64,000 nt of DNA from Cucumis sativus (Eukaryota; Streptophyta; Magnoliopsida; Cucurbitales; Cucurbitaceae). The notes beneath the pieces are model-generated. The model worked only from the letters and a program-made list of their open reading frames with translations. It was not told the DNA's origin and searched no databases. How positions within the stretch are numbered: the first letter of the stretch is position 1; each line of letters opens with the position of its first letter. This document shows, piece by piece, positions 25,651 through 36,449 of the stretch. The translations under genes and the position numbers were made by a program. The stretch lies in NCBI RefSeq assembly GCF_000004075.3, contig NC_026660.2:7130001-7194000 (forward strand), given 5' to 3'.

Positions 25651-27072
25651 CTATATTGTTGTATCGGATACGTGGCATAACGGGTCAGTAGACGACAATC
25701 TGGCAAAGCTCCACAACTCGGTGTCGACATTGTTATAATCTTGAGGGGCGGTGGGGGCGGCGACGACTGCGTTGTAGGAAGAAGATGAAGATTTGGAGGA
25801 AAAGGATGTGGTTGCACGTAGTGTTGTAGTAGTTGGGAGTTGATCACTGTAATATATCATATTGGATACTTCGACTTGGCCGTTGAGTTGGGAGGCGACC
25901 AAACGGTCGAATGCTGCCCAATTATGAGGAGCGGAAGAGACGACGGAAGAGGAGTCCAATTGGTAGCCAGAAACTATCATAGGATCAGCGGGGCCCAGGT
26001 GGTTGTTAATAGGTTGGTAACAGTTATGAGTGCTGGTAGAATTTGGGCTTTCCAAGCTTGGAAGTTTGGAGAATCTTCCGTCCAGGTAACTACCGCTACC
26101 GTTTATAACAACAGAGGATGTGTCAATAGGATGGAGTAACCTCCCAGCACCCATCCCCATCCCCATCCCGTCCTCATCTTCTTGATCTTCTTCAATAATT
26201 TCCTTGCAAGTTCTTCCCATGTAGTGAATGATTTGATCTAATGCTCCGTCATTGCAGGAATCAAGCAACAAAGACGACGTGGTGTCATTAGTTGTAGTAC
26301 TCATTGGACTATCTAGGGTTTTATGGTGGTTTTTCTTCTTAAAAATCCTACACACCACCCACCCTTCTTCTTGTCCACCATCTCCAATCACAACTACACT
26401 GGTTGCCTTCATCATCTAAATCAAAAAAATTCAGCCAATTATAAATAAATAAATTAGGAGGTAATTAACAAAATATATATATAGAGAGAGAGAGAGATTA
26501 GCAGTACATTATTGGATTCGGATGTGGAATTTTCATCAAGTCGATACTCATGCATAATCCAATCCGATTTCTGGCCATGAGGAGCGCGACCTTTATAAAA
26601 CACAAGCGTCTTTCTCATTCCGATTCTTCGACAATTACTATAAATAACTTTATCACGACCTGTTGCCTTCCAGAACCCAGCTGCAGTAGCTCGGTTAGTC
26701 CGAGTCCCAGTTGGATACTTTTTATCCTTATGACTAAAAAAATACCAATCGTTTTGCGGAGTGGTTCCAATCTTACATTTCTCTATAGAACAAAACAAGC
26801 AAAAGAGAAATGAGACTACACGTCATTATTATGATCATAAGAGTGATCAAAGTTTGGTTGAGTAGTAGTAGTAGTTTGATACAGTAAGTACCTTGGATGT
26901 CCCAAGGCTCGAGCTTGTTGAGATCAACATCACGAATGACGTCCAAGTCGATCTTGTCGAAAGAAACCTTCTTGCGGAGATAATACTGGAGGAGCTCTTC
27001 TTCGGTAGGGTGGAAGCGAAAGCCAGGAGGGACTTGGGATTGTCCATTGACAGAGATGCTCATTTTTGGCAT
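25651..27072 (-). CDS. NAC transcription factor, NST/SND1 secondary-wall type
   Basis: Three exons on the minus strand: 26892-27072, 26508-26782 and 25651-26415, all with GT..AG junctions, giving about 406 residues. The start at 27072 gives MPK before [10 protein letters not shown]; an alternative ATG is at 27063. The NAC domain covers roughly residues 14-180: [19 protein letters not shown] in exon 1, TATGFWK-type [14 protein letters not shown] and [20 protein letters not shown] in exon 2, and [14 protein letters not shown] at the start of exon 3. The C-terminal part keeps features I associate with NST proteins: [20 protein letters not shown] and a terminal ELWSF..DPLCHVS motif. NST1, NST2 and SND1/NST3 are nuclear activators of secondary wall synthesis in fibres and anther endothecium. 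Assignment within NST1-3 is not certain. Confidence 0.93.
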
Positions 27073-27133
27073 TGGAAGATTGTGTGTGTGTGTGTGTTGA
27101 TGGGATTAATGTCATATGGTTATGTGTTATGAA

Positions 27134-27154
27134 GGGGGGGAGGGGGGGGAGGGG
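27134..27154 (+). promoter_or_regulatory. G-tract (possible G-quadruplex) upstream of the NAC start
   Basis: Runs of seven, eight and four G separated by single A bases lie 62 bp upstream of the NAC ATG on the opposite strand. The NAC transcript or promoter is therefore C-rich there. A four-tract G-quadruplex can be formed from these runs in principle. A regulatory role is inference. Confidence 0.4.
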
Positions 27155-27167
27155 AATATACAATATA

Positions 27168-27206
27168 ATATATATATATATATATATAGATAGATAGATA
27201 GATAGA
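27168..27206. repeat. (TA)n-(GATA)n compound microsatellite
   Basis: About ten TA units run directly into five TAGA/GATA units, about 100 bp upstream of the NAC start codon. Such arrays are typically length-variable between accessions. Confidence 0.85.
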
Positions 27207-28282
27207 TGTTTAAGTTTTATATGAATGAATTAATTAATTTGAAGAAAAACAAAAGAAGAAAAAGGAAAAAGGGTGGGTTAGTTTTACTATGCTTGGAGAA
27301 GAGCAAGCTACCAAGAAAGATGGGGAAAGAGGTGGGAGCCACATAGAAGGGGGTATGCCCACATCTAAAACTACGACACTCGACCTTTAATATCTCCCAC
27401 GAAAACCACCTCTCAAACAACCACTCACCTTTCTCTTTCCTTCCCTATCAAAATTACTCTTTTACACCCTCCACTCTTTCTCCCCTAATTTGGATCCATG
27501 ATCCAACATCTCATCTCTACAATACACCCTTTTCTTTATTATTATTATTCACTTTAACTTGTTTTAATCATTATTTTTCTTTATTTATATATCTTTGTTT
27601 TCTATTACTCTTGGTTGGAAATTACTATATGTAAGTATTTTGGGATGGAGGTTCAACTATAATGGTTTGTTATGTTGGGTGAACTTTAATCTTTTTTAAG
27701 AATTTTAGTTTTTAGTATTGTGTGGTTGGATTGATTATTTGAATTGCAAAAATATTTAATATAATTTCTAGATATACTTAACTGTTACTATTATTTTAAA
27801 ATCTTCACTTTTGTTAAATTCAAATATAAGTCAATTTTCAAAATCAAACCTAGCTAACCCTAAAAACTAACATGGCATTGAAAACTATTTTATTTTATTT
27901 ATTTATGCAATTTAAGCTTATTAAATCCTAGTTATACTTAAACTTCCTTGTTTTGTTAGCAACGGTCAATTAATGATTTGAAAACTATGTTGAAGTAAAA
28001 ACAATGGTAACAAATTTGATAATAGAAAATAAACTTCAATTTCAAAAACTAAACAAATATATAAAATAAGATATTATGAAACAAGAGGTAGGTGATTATG
28101 ACTTAATTACTTCTCATATAGTTTATTTAACTAGTTCATATATGTGCAACTATGTCCAATAACAAACCTTATTTTCTCAACAAAAAGAAAAAAGAAAAAG
28201 GACCCTAACCTTCCAACGTGGTATTAAATTAAATAATTTTAAAAATTTTAAAAATATTGTCTAACAGATATGTTAATATTAT

Positions 28283-28285
<3 letters not shown>

Positions 28286-28312
<27 letters not shown>
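28286..28312. repeat. (AT)n microsatellite
   Basis: An uninterrupted dinucleotide tract of about 13 units in noncoding DNA. Confidence 0.85.
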
Positions 28313-28317
<5 letters not shown>

Positions 28318-30054
28318 TTTATTTTGAAAGAACAAAAGATGAATAATTTATATATAAGACACAACTAGTAACACAAGTAAAGGTTATAAAAATGGTAAAC
28401 AAAATGTCAAAATCAATTAAACTAGTATAAACTTGTATTATGAACGTCAAAAATGAGATATTCACATATTGGTTGTTTATGTTTATAAAATTAAAAGAAA
28501 AAAAAAAAAGGAATAATGATAGTAGTTGAATTTCTCTCACTTTATGAGAGGGGGGGAAGAGAAAGGGAAGGCATCCACAACCACCGCAACAACAAAAAAG
28601 AAAAGTTGATGGGGTAGGGATTGCGCTTTCAAGGCTTTTTCATTTCTTTATTTTTCTATTTATTTAAAAATGTGATGCATGCCAATTTACATTTTTATTT
28701 TTATTTTAATCTCACAAAGGCTTGGATTCTATTTACATTTTTTTATTTTATTTTATTAAAGCAAAATCTTCATTATTTAACGGGTGGCTTTTTGGACTAT
28801 TATATATTCTTAAATTAATTCTCTCAACTCAACACTCTTTTCTTTTCTTTTCTTTTCTTTTCCTTTCTTTCTTTCTTTTTAGGTCTTGTCACTCCAATGT
28901 CAAATTTGTACCATAAATTTATATTTACTCTCTTTTTTTAATATATATATATATATATATGACTTCCTTTTAATTATTTATGTTCGTGTCCATTTCATTT
29001 CATTATAATTAAGTTTGTTAAATATTAATGTCCCTATAGTGCAAACTAGCTACATGTTCCATCTCCCATCACTTGTTGCTTCTACTAGGATAAACGTTGT
29101 TGGAGAAAAGAAGAAAAGAAAACCCACACTAGCTACTCTCACAAGATTAATTAAGTAGACAAATATAACAAAAACAATTTTAAATAAATCGATAACATTG
29201 AAAATAACACAAGAAATAACGTGGACATGACACATTTAGCGTAAAATCTCTTCGTGACCTTAAGAAGCGCGTTGAAAAATTGGTTGTACTTCAAAAAGAG
29301 TTTGACATTATAAAATTTGAGATAAGTATTGAGATGGTAACACTAAGAAGCATAGTGAAAATATTTTTAAATTAAAATAAAATATTATTGTTTACTTACG
29401 ATAATGATGATTTATTATTGTATAAGGATAATTTGTAAATATTTTAATTTGTTTTTTTTACTACACTGAAACCAACTTTGAAAAAGAATAGTTAATAATA
29501 GATGTCAAATAGTTAATATAGTAGATGTTTTAGGTGGATGTTAATATTAGATGAATAAACAGATTAAATGGAGGGGTGTGATTTTACATTTTACCAGCAG
29601 GCAATGGTATTATTTGGTAGCACATCTACCATATGATATGGATGAATCTTTTGACTTTCATTAGTTTTATTTACTTTTGTTTTCTTTTTACTAACAGTAA
29701 AAGTAGTAGGGTAAATCTTGTCAAGTGTTCAACATTTTTGCTTTATGTTTCGTGTAATTACATCACTCTGCTATACATTTCACAAGTTAGTTATAAAATT
29801 TAACTCTTTTTAATTTCTAATGTAATAGCTACGTTATATAACTTTGCATTTAAGAGAATAGTAATAAAAATAATAATATATACTCACTCTTTCTAACATA
29901 CTTCTTTTTCAATAATAATAATAATAATATAAAATCTCATGTACATATATTCAACTCTTTTGTTCATAGTTTGGTGGATTTTATACTATTAATGTCCCAT
30001 AATTTTAATTCAATGTATACTATCACATAATTGTAAATATAACAATCAAATTCA

Positions 30055-30258
30055 AAATATTAATATATATAACAATATTTTATAGCAAAATTTAACAAGA
30101 GTTTATTATCGATAGGAATCTCTCATATTGATAAAACATATTTCAAGTATTGGTCTACCAGAGTATAAAAGAGTTTATTAGTAATAGAAGTATGTCACGC
30201 TCATAAACTTTGTTATATTTGCAATTTTTATAAAAATGTTATTGTACCCTTAATTATT
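30055..30258. repeat. Inverted-repeat (MITE-like) relic, copy B
   Basis: The right arm has TTTGTTATATTTGCAATTTTT, an AAATGTTATTGTA block and TTAATTATT, as in copies A and D. The left arm is weaker (AATATATATAACAATATTTT, then AGCAAAATTT). The interior has TTTATTATCGATAGGAAT and further stem-like words. It is more decayed than copy D. Confidence 0.5.
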
Positions 30259-31827
30259 ATATAAAAATTGTTATTCATGGTAATTATCTCGTGTATGTGT
30301 GAAAAAATAACAGTCCTGGCTTTCATGTAAGTTTTTTTTTTCTATCGACTTCTCCAATATTATTTTAAGATATCATACAAGCCCAAAATTTTTATTTCAT
30401 GTATTTACTTGGATGGTTTACGACATCAAATATTAGTAAATATAATACAATACGAAGAAAAATATGATAATTAAGGGTATATTGGTGTTAGATTATATCA
30501 CTAAAAGGAGTCTATAAGGTATAATTAATAAAAAATAATATTACATGATAATTTGAATGAATACTTTTATCCATAATATTATATTATCCATTACATTACA
30601 TGAAAAAGGTGATTCTGTGTTGAGTAATATAAAGTTGAAAACAAAGCCCAATATCATTAATGGCCCAATTCTTTCATTCTTGTAGAGTGATAAGGTTAGT
30701 GAATGAACAATAGCCAGAATATTTGCAAAAACATATAAAATATAATGAAAATATTGTAGACATGACAATTTTATATTTAGTTATTCCTTAAATCTTATCC
30801 TAATTTATATATGATTGTATATGTGAATATCATACCTATCCATTATGGATTTCTTTAAAAGTAGTATTCAAAATTTTGATTTAGATAGACTATACTATTT
30901 CTATTGTTATTCGGTATATAAATGTCATTTATCGTTGATGGATTTCTATTTTACTACTTTCTTATATAAAGTAAATTTATAGAGATGTCAACAGATAAAG
31001 GTGAGAGATGAGACTGGGGACGGTTATTTCCATATTTTAATCTTCATTTCCACAAAATTCTCCATTTACTTTTTCGTGAAAATCAAGATAAGACTTTTCA
31101 TGATCAATTTTATCTTTTTTTTTTTTAAAAGGATGATTGATTTAATAAAACTTATAAATTAATTATATTATTATCATAATATATTTTAAAAAAGAATATT
31201 ATCTAATAATATAGCAAAAAGAGTTGATATATTGACTTTATTGCAACATTTTTTTTGAAACACAATACAAACATTTCTAGATCTCATGCAAACACAATGC
31301 AAAAGTATTTTTTTTTGTAAATTCATAAACGAAATAATGAAAGATTTTACATACATGGCACCATGGAAAAGATTTCACAAGTAAAAAAAACTTGATTTGA
31401 ATCATACCCTTATATAGATGAAGACAACAACCTGTGGTAAACCTTGATTAGAAAGAATGAAAGATGGTAATTAATTGAAGAAGATTAAAAAAAGTGAAAG
31501 AGGAAGCATAATTGATTGTTTGAGCTAATTAAATGATAAATTTAAGTTTAAATAATTTTGAGATTTAGATGACAAAATCAGCCCAATCCAGTGGAAGGCC
31601 GCTAATAAACTATATTGTTGGAAACAGAATGATATTTTTTTTCAACATTTGAAAAGGAAAAGGAAAAGGAAAAAGAAAAGAAGTGAATGTAATGAAAACG
31701 AAAATTATATAGTTATAAGTTATATGTTTTGAGGAAGAAATGATTGTAAGAGTCATATTGTCCTTAGTATATTAAAAGAAAAAATAAAAAGAAAATGGAA
31801 GAGAAATAATGGGAGTAGCTGGAATGC

Positions 31828-31940
31828 CACGTGGGCAGTCAACAGAAAAAGGCATTGACTAAGTTTGAGTTAAGCATGTGGCTGTGGTCCCCCCATTTAC
31901 TCAATTGCTTTCTACTGCCACTCTCACGTGGCACCACGTG
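31828..31940. promoter_or_regulatory. Cluster of three G-boxes
   Basis: CACGTG occurs at 31828-31833, 31925-31930 and 31935-31940. The last two are exactly 10 bp apart, about one helical turn. TTGACT (a W-box core) is also present near 31855. G-boxes bind bHLH and bZIP factors. The cluster lies 1.4 kb upstream of the IQ67-domain gene; whether it serves that gene is unknown. Confidence 0.45.
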
Positions 31941-33327
31941 TCTTTCTTCTCTTTCTCTTTTTTTTATTTATTTTATTTTTCACCTTCAAATACTACAAAT
32001 TAGTAACCAATCCATTTTCTCTAACCTTTTCTTTTCTTACTTAAATATACGACCAATCAAAAACTCTCACATTCTATTGTGTGTGTGTATATATATATCA
32101 TATTCCTATTCTCTCTTTTTTCTTTCTAAACCTTATGAAAAATCAAAATGTCAAGGTCACACCGATAATGTAATTGTATCATGAGCATGTGAGTGAGTAA
32201 GTTTTGTACCTTCTGGTGGTGTTTTTTTCTTTATGAATTGTGAATTATTATTTACGAAAGATCCCTCTGTGGTTTTTCTGACACCACAACACCATAACCT
32301 TTCCCCATGCCTATATTTCTATTTACAAAACCCAATAAACACCAAAACCTTATATATAATATTTATGTATTCTATAATATTAAAACACACACAAAATTCA
32401 CTCACCCTTACCAACTGGCTTCCTTCCCCAATTACTGACCTTATCTTTAACTATGTGCCCTCCTTCAACTGGGTGCTTACTCTCACTCTCTCCCATGCAT
32501 CAAAATTAGCAATTACATATTCCTTTTTCTTCTAACTATGATAATATATATATATATATATGTCTGTGAGAGATGTTTAAGATATCGATGAGAACGTGGA
32601 TATACCAGTAAAAATGTAATAAGGTGAGGAGAGACTAATTTTTCCTCTCAAACATAGATGTAAAAGTAAGCAATCTAACATAACTTGTGAACATCACATA
32701 CTAAAAGAACAAAAATATTGGTTTGGTTGAACTCAATGCTCTAAGGAATGGATCGAACTTTAACTATCACTCACAAAGGGGTTCACTCTCTGACACTAAA
32801 GATCACAAAAATATGGGCAAAATAAAACATATATAATCACAACGCTAATGGAGATGAAAGCAAGAAATAAGAGAACTCAACATATGACACAATGCTTCCG
32901 TAACAATCACAAAAAGATACAGGATCTCTTTGTCTAACCTCCCTTCAACTCCAAACAAAAATGCACCTTTTAGGGACATGTTTTTATGATCCATCTTGGT
33001 TTAGAAGTGGAATTAATTGATAACTTAGAATGGATATTAATTGGAAGGTAGTATGATGACGTACGTAGCTACCAATTTGACTGAGTGGAGTGTTATTTAA
33101 AACAAAGAACAATAATATACAATGGAAATAGATTCCCACATCAATTCCTAACGTCTCTCTGTCTCTCTCATTACCTACATCTCAAGTTCAGCAGCAGTAC
33201 CAACCAACCTTTCTCTGCCCCCTTGCTTTTAATTATCATGGCTTCCTTCCACATCTTTCTTTCTTCTAAAGATCTCATTTTTCCTTTCTTAGTGTAAATG
33301 TAATCCAACCTCCCTTAACAAGATTCA
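31941..33327. other. Pyrimidine-rich upstream region of the IQ67-domain gene
   Basis: CT-rich, with some long but unconvincing open frames. The segment 32590-32980 has a less AT-rich composition and may be an old transposon piece. The last 200 bp are likely the promoter and 5' UTR of the gene starting at 33328. Confidence 0.45.
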
Positions 33328-36300
33328 ATGGGGAAGAAAGGAGGTAGCTCATGGTTGACTGCTGTCAAAAGGGCTTTCAGATCTCCCACTAAAGATGACG
33401 ACGAAAAGGTATAAACAAACAAACTAACTAACTAAAAAAAGCTCTGTAATTTTCTATTTTCTTGTCTTTCTTCTTCATTTTAGCTTTCTTCTTTCTGTAG
33501 AGGAGAGACAAACGTCGATGGATTTTTAGAAAACCAACTAATCAGCAGCCGGAGCCACTCGCTGCCCACCAACCGCCGTCTAAGCCGGCACCGGCTCTAC
33601 CCATTGATTCTGTAGCTTTGGAAGACCAGAAACATGCCCTTGCTGTGGCTGAAGCTGCCATGGTTGCTGCTAGAGCGGCTGCACAAGCTGTCCACCTTAC
33701 TCGCCCTGCTCGGCCTGGGTTGGATCGACATCGTCTCGCCGCCATTGTGATTCAAACGGCCTTTAGAGGATATCTGGTGAGCAATTAGTTTTGAAATGGT
33801 TAAATCACTTTTAATTTTGAGAGGTTAAAATCATATCTTTGAAGTGATTTGGAACCGGACAAAGTTATTTTTAAACCTTTCAAAATCATTCTTAATCATG
33901 CGCTAAGTTTATATGACTCTTCAGTTTAGACCTTTTGGTTGAGTGAGGTTTAACTTGATAATATCAAGAGGGGGTTGAAAATCTAGTGATATAACGTGAC
34001 ATACTTCTCAACTGATGTTGAGCCCACAATTAGTTTGTTAAACAATCAAAATTGATTTTGAGGGTTAAAATTATGTTTTGAAGTGACTTAGAACCAGACA
34101 ATAGTGATTTTAACTCTTTCAAAGTCATTATGTAACTCTTGGGTCTAAACATGGTTAAGTGATTGTTAGCCTGATAATATCAAAGTAAGATGTGATTGAA
34201 TATGCTATCCTTCTCAATTGATGTTTAGCCCACAATGAATTAATAGACTCACTCCTCCATTAACACGATGATAACTTGTTGGGCATACTATTTTCTGTAA
34301 ATTTCAACTGGATGACTAACAATTTATTAATTTAAAAAAGGCGTAACACATGTTTTATCCACTTAAATTATATTATAATCTTTGGTTTGAAAGGCAAGGA
34401 GGGCTCTGCGGGCATTGAAGGGGTTAGTGAAGTTGCAAGCATTAGTGAGAGGACACAATGTGAGGAAGCAAGCAAAGACTACACTGCAATGCATGAAAGC
34501 ATTAGTGAGAGTACAGGAAAAAGTGCTGGATCACCGGATGCGACTCTCCCTCGAGGGCAGCCGACGGTCGACCTTTAGTGACACCAACAGCGTCTACGAA
34601 TCTCGCTATCCTCAAGACGTGTCTGAAAGGAAGACTATTGTAAGTTGAAAAAGAAAAACTATACGAACTTTAAAAGATTTCGGGCTCTTATAAAATCATT
34701 CAAAACAAGGTTGAAATTAGAATGAAATTTGAGTTCTATTGTGTTTCTTTTGTATGGAAGAAGTGTGTGTCAAGAGAAGGAAGCAGCATTACAGAGGATT
34801 GGGATGAACGTGCTCACACAGTTGAAGAAGTTAAGGCAATGTTACAACTTAGAAGAGATGCTGCTTTGAATCGTGACAACATTTTATCTCATTCCTTTTC
34901 TCAGCAGGTCCTTACATGCCTCTCTTTTATTTCTATTCGATTTTCGCTGTTTATTATTTAAGCTCCCTTTGGTTTGGCTTTTGATATTTGAAAATTTAAT
35001 CTATTTCCTCTCACTTTCTTGCCATGGTTTGCCTGTTCTGAAGTTAAACAATTGAAATTTTTACCAGATTTCAGAATCAAAATATATATTTTTTTTATAG
35101 TTTTCAAAATTTGACTTAATCTTTAAAAACATTGCTAAAAAGATAGATAACAAACTAAGTGGATGTTTGGAGCTCTCATAAGGTCTGTAGTTAATATATT
35201 TGAGTTAAGAAGTTACGTATTTCGCATATAGAACTATTTAGCTGGAATTAGGAAGTATTTCTGATGCAAAGTTGCTTAATTTGGAGTTAGCAAACATTAG
35301 AGGGAGTAAGAAAGGGTGATGGAGTCCTCAAATGTGCAAATTTCAATATTGAACAATGTCGAGTTTGATAGAGTTGAGTTATTTAACGTAAACTTGCTAA
35401 GTTGATAGGTCAAACATTCTTTAAGAAGTTTAGTAATGAAAAAGTTGTTTCTAAACTTAATTTTCAAAAACAAAAAACTAGCAACCAAATGGTTACCAAA
35501 TGGAGTATTCGCGTTTAGTAATGTGAACTTTCGGTTTGGATAAGTGAAGCAATTTAAACTTCAAGCCAAAAATCTCCATGCCGTTATTATTTTGTGTTTA
35601 TGAACAATATTTGTTTCTGAATTTATCTTCTGATGACATAATTGATAACACAAGATATGGAGGACCGGAAAGAGCCCATCAATAGGAAATCAAACAGAGC
35701 TTGAAGAAGGACACAAATGGCTAGACCAATGGATGGCAAAGAAGCCATGGGAGAGCAGGGCAAGAGCTTCCATAGATCACAGACCACAGCCCCTTAAAAC
35801 CCTTGAAATCGACACCTCTCGACCCTACTCCTACTTGTCTCCCAACAATCTCCACACAACCAATTATCAACCTCAATCCCAAAGATCAAACTCGCTTTCC
35901 TCCTCATCCCCACTCCACAGAGCCCATCAACACCAATTCTCCATCACCCCATCCCCATCAAAATCACGACCGGTCCCTCAAGTTCGGTCGGCGAGTCCTC
36001 GCTACAGCAGAGAAGATAGAAATCAAATCAACCATCACCATGTTACATCCCAAACACCAAGCTTGAGGTCAAAATATCAACATCAAAAAGGGGGTGGTGG
36101 TGGTGGGACTTCAATGCCAAATTACATGGCAGCAACAGAGTCAGCCAAGGCACGAGTGCGGTCACAAAGTGCACCAAGGCAAAGGCCAGCAACGCCTGAG
36201 AGGGAACGAGTTGGTGGTGGTGGGACTGCGAGGAAACGGCTATCGTTCCCAGTACCGCCGGATCCTTACGGTAGAATAGCAGGGGGTTCTGTTTATGGGA

Positions 36301-36449
36301 ATAGCATGAAGAGTCCAAGTTTTAAGAGTGCTTGTGGAAGGTATGGTGGGTTGGAGGAACAGTCTAACTATTCTTCTTGCTATACAGAAAGCCATGGAGG
36401 AGAGGTTTCTCCATCTTCAACCACTGATCTTAGAAGGTGGTTGAGATGA
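33328..36449 (+). CDS. IQ67-domain (IQD) calmodulin-binding protein
   Basis: Five exons: 33328-33408, 33501-33776, 34394-34639, 34761-34907 and 35655-36449, about 514 residues. The first exon encodes [17 protein letters not shown], a common IQD start. The IQ67 domain spans roughly residues 103-170. It contains IQTAFRGYL at the end of exon 2 and [20 protein letters not shown] in exon 3. The phase-0 intron inside the first IQ motif is a hallmark of the family. Later conserved segments are [25 protein letters not shown] and [14 protein letters not shown]. The C-terminal exon is basic, serine/proline-rich and ends near DLRRWLR, with [21 protein letters not shown]-type sequence before it. IQD proteins bind calmodulin and associate with microtubules, membranes or the nucleus and shape cells and organs. 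The exact IQD number cannot be set by eye. Exon 4 may start at 34761 or 34764. Confidence 0.93.
33811..34240 (+). repeat. Tandem duplication within IQD intron 2
   Basis: The stretch from about 33811 (TTAATTTTGAGAGGTTAAAA) to 34030 (GATGTTGAGCCCACAATTA) is repeated in diverged form from about 34051 (ATTGATTTTGAGGGTTAAAA) to 34236 (GATGTTTAGCCCACAATGA). It fills most of the 617-bp intron. Confidence 0.7.

Larger units (their letters stand above)
27207..31800. other. Intergenic, no gene seen
   Basis: Contains the distal NAC promoter, a long (AT)n tract, a TCTTT-rich stretch at 28838-28880, an (ATA)n run near 29910-29930 and an inverted-repeat element relic near 30055-30258. A short stretch near 29245-29345 can be read as LRDLKKRVEKLVVLQKEF on the plus strand; it may be a decayed gene fragment but is too short to assign. 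Confidence 0.55.

Noticed and set aside
31831-32535. Two open frames of 117 and 100 codons upstream of the IQD gene
   Set aside because: The translations are low-complexity Ser/Phe/Leu strings from a CT-rich strand with no recognisable domain, and the first does not begin with ATG.
35803-36318. Overlapping frames inside the last IQD exon
   Set aside because: They are alternative-frame readings of a low-complexity Ser/Pro/His-rich coding exon.
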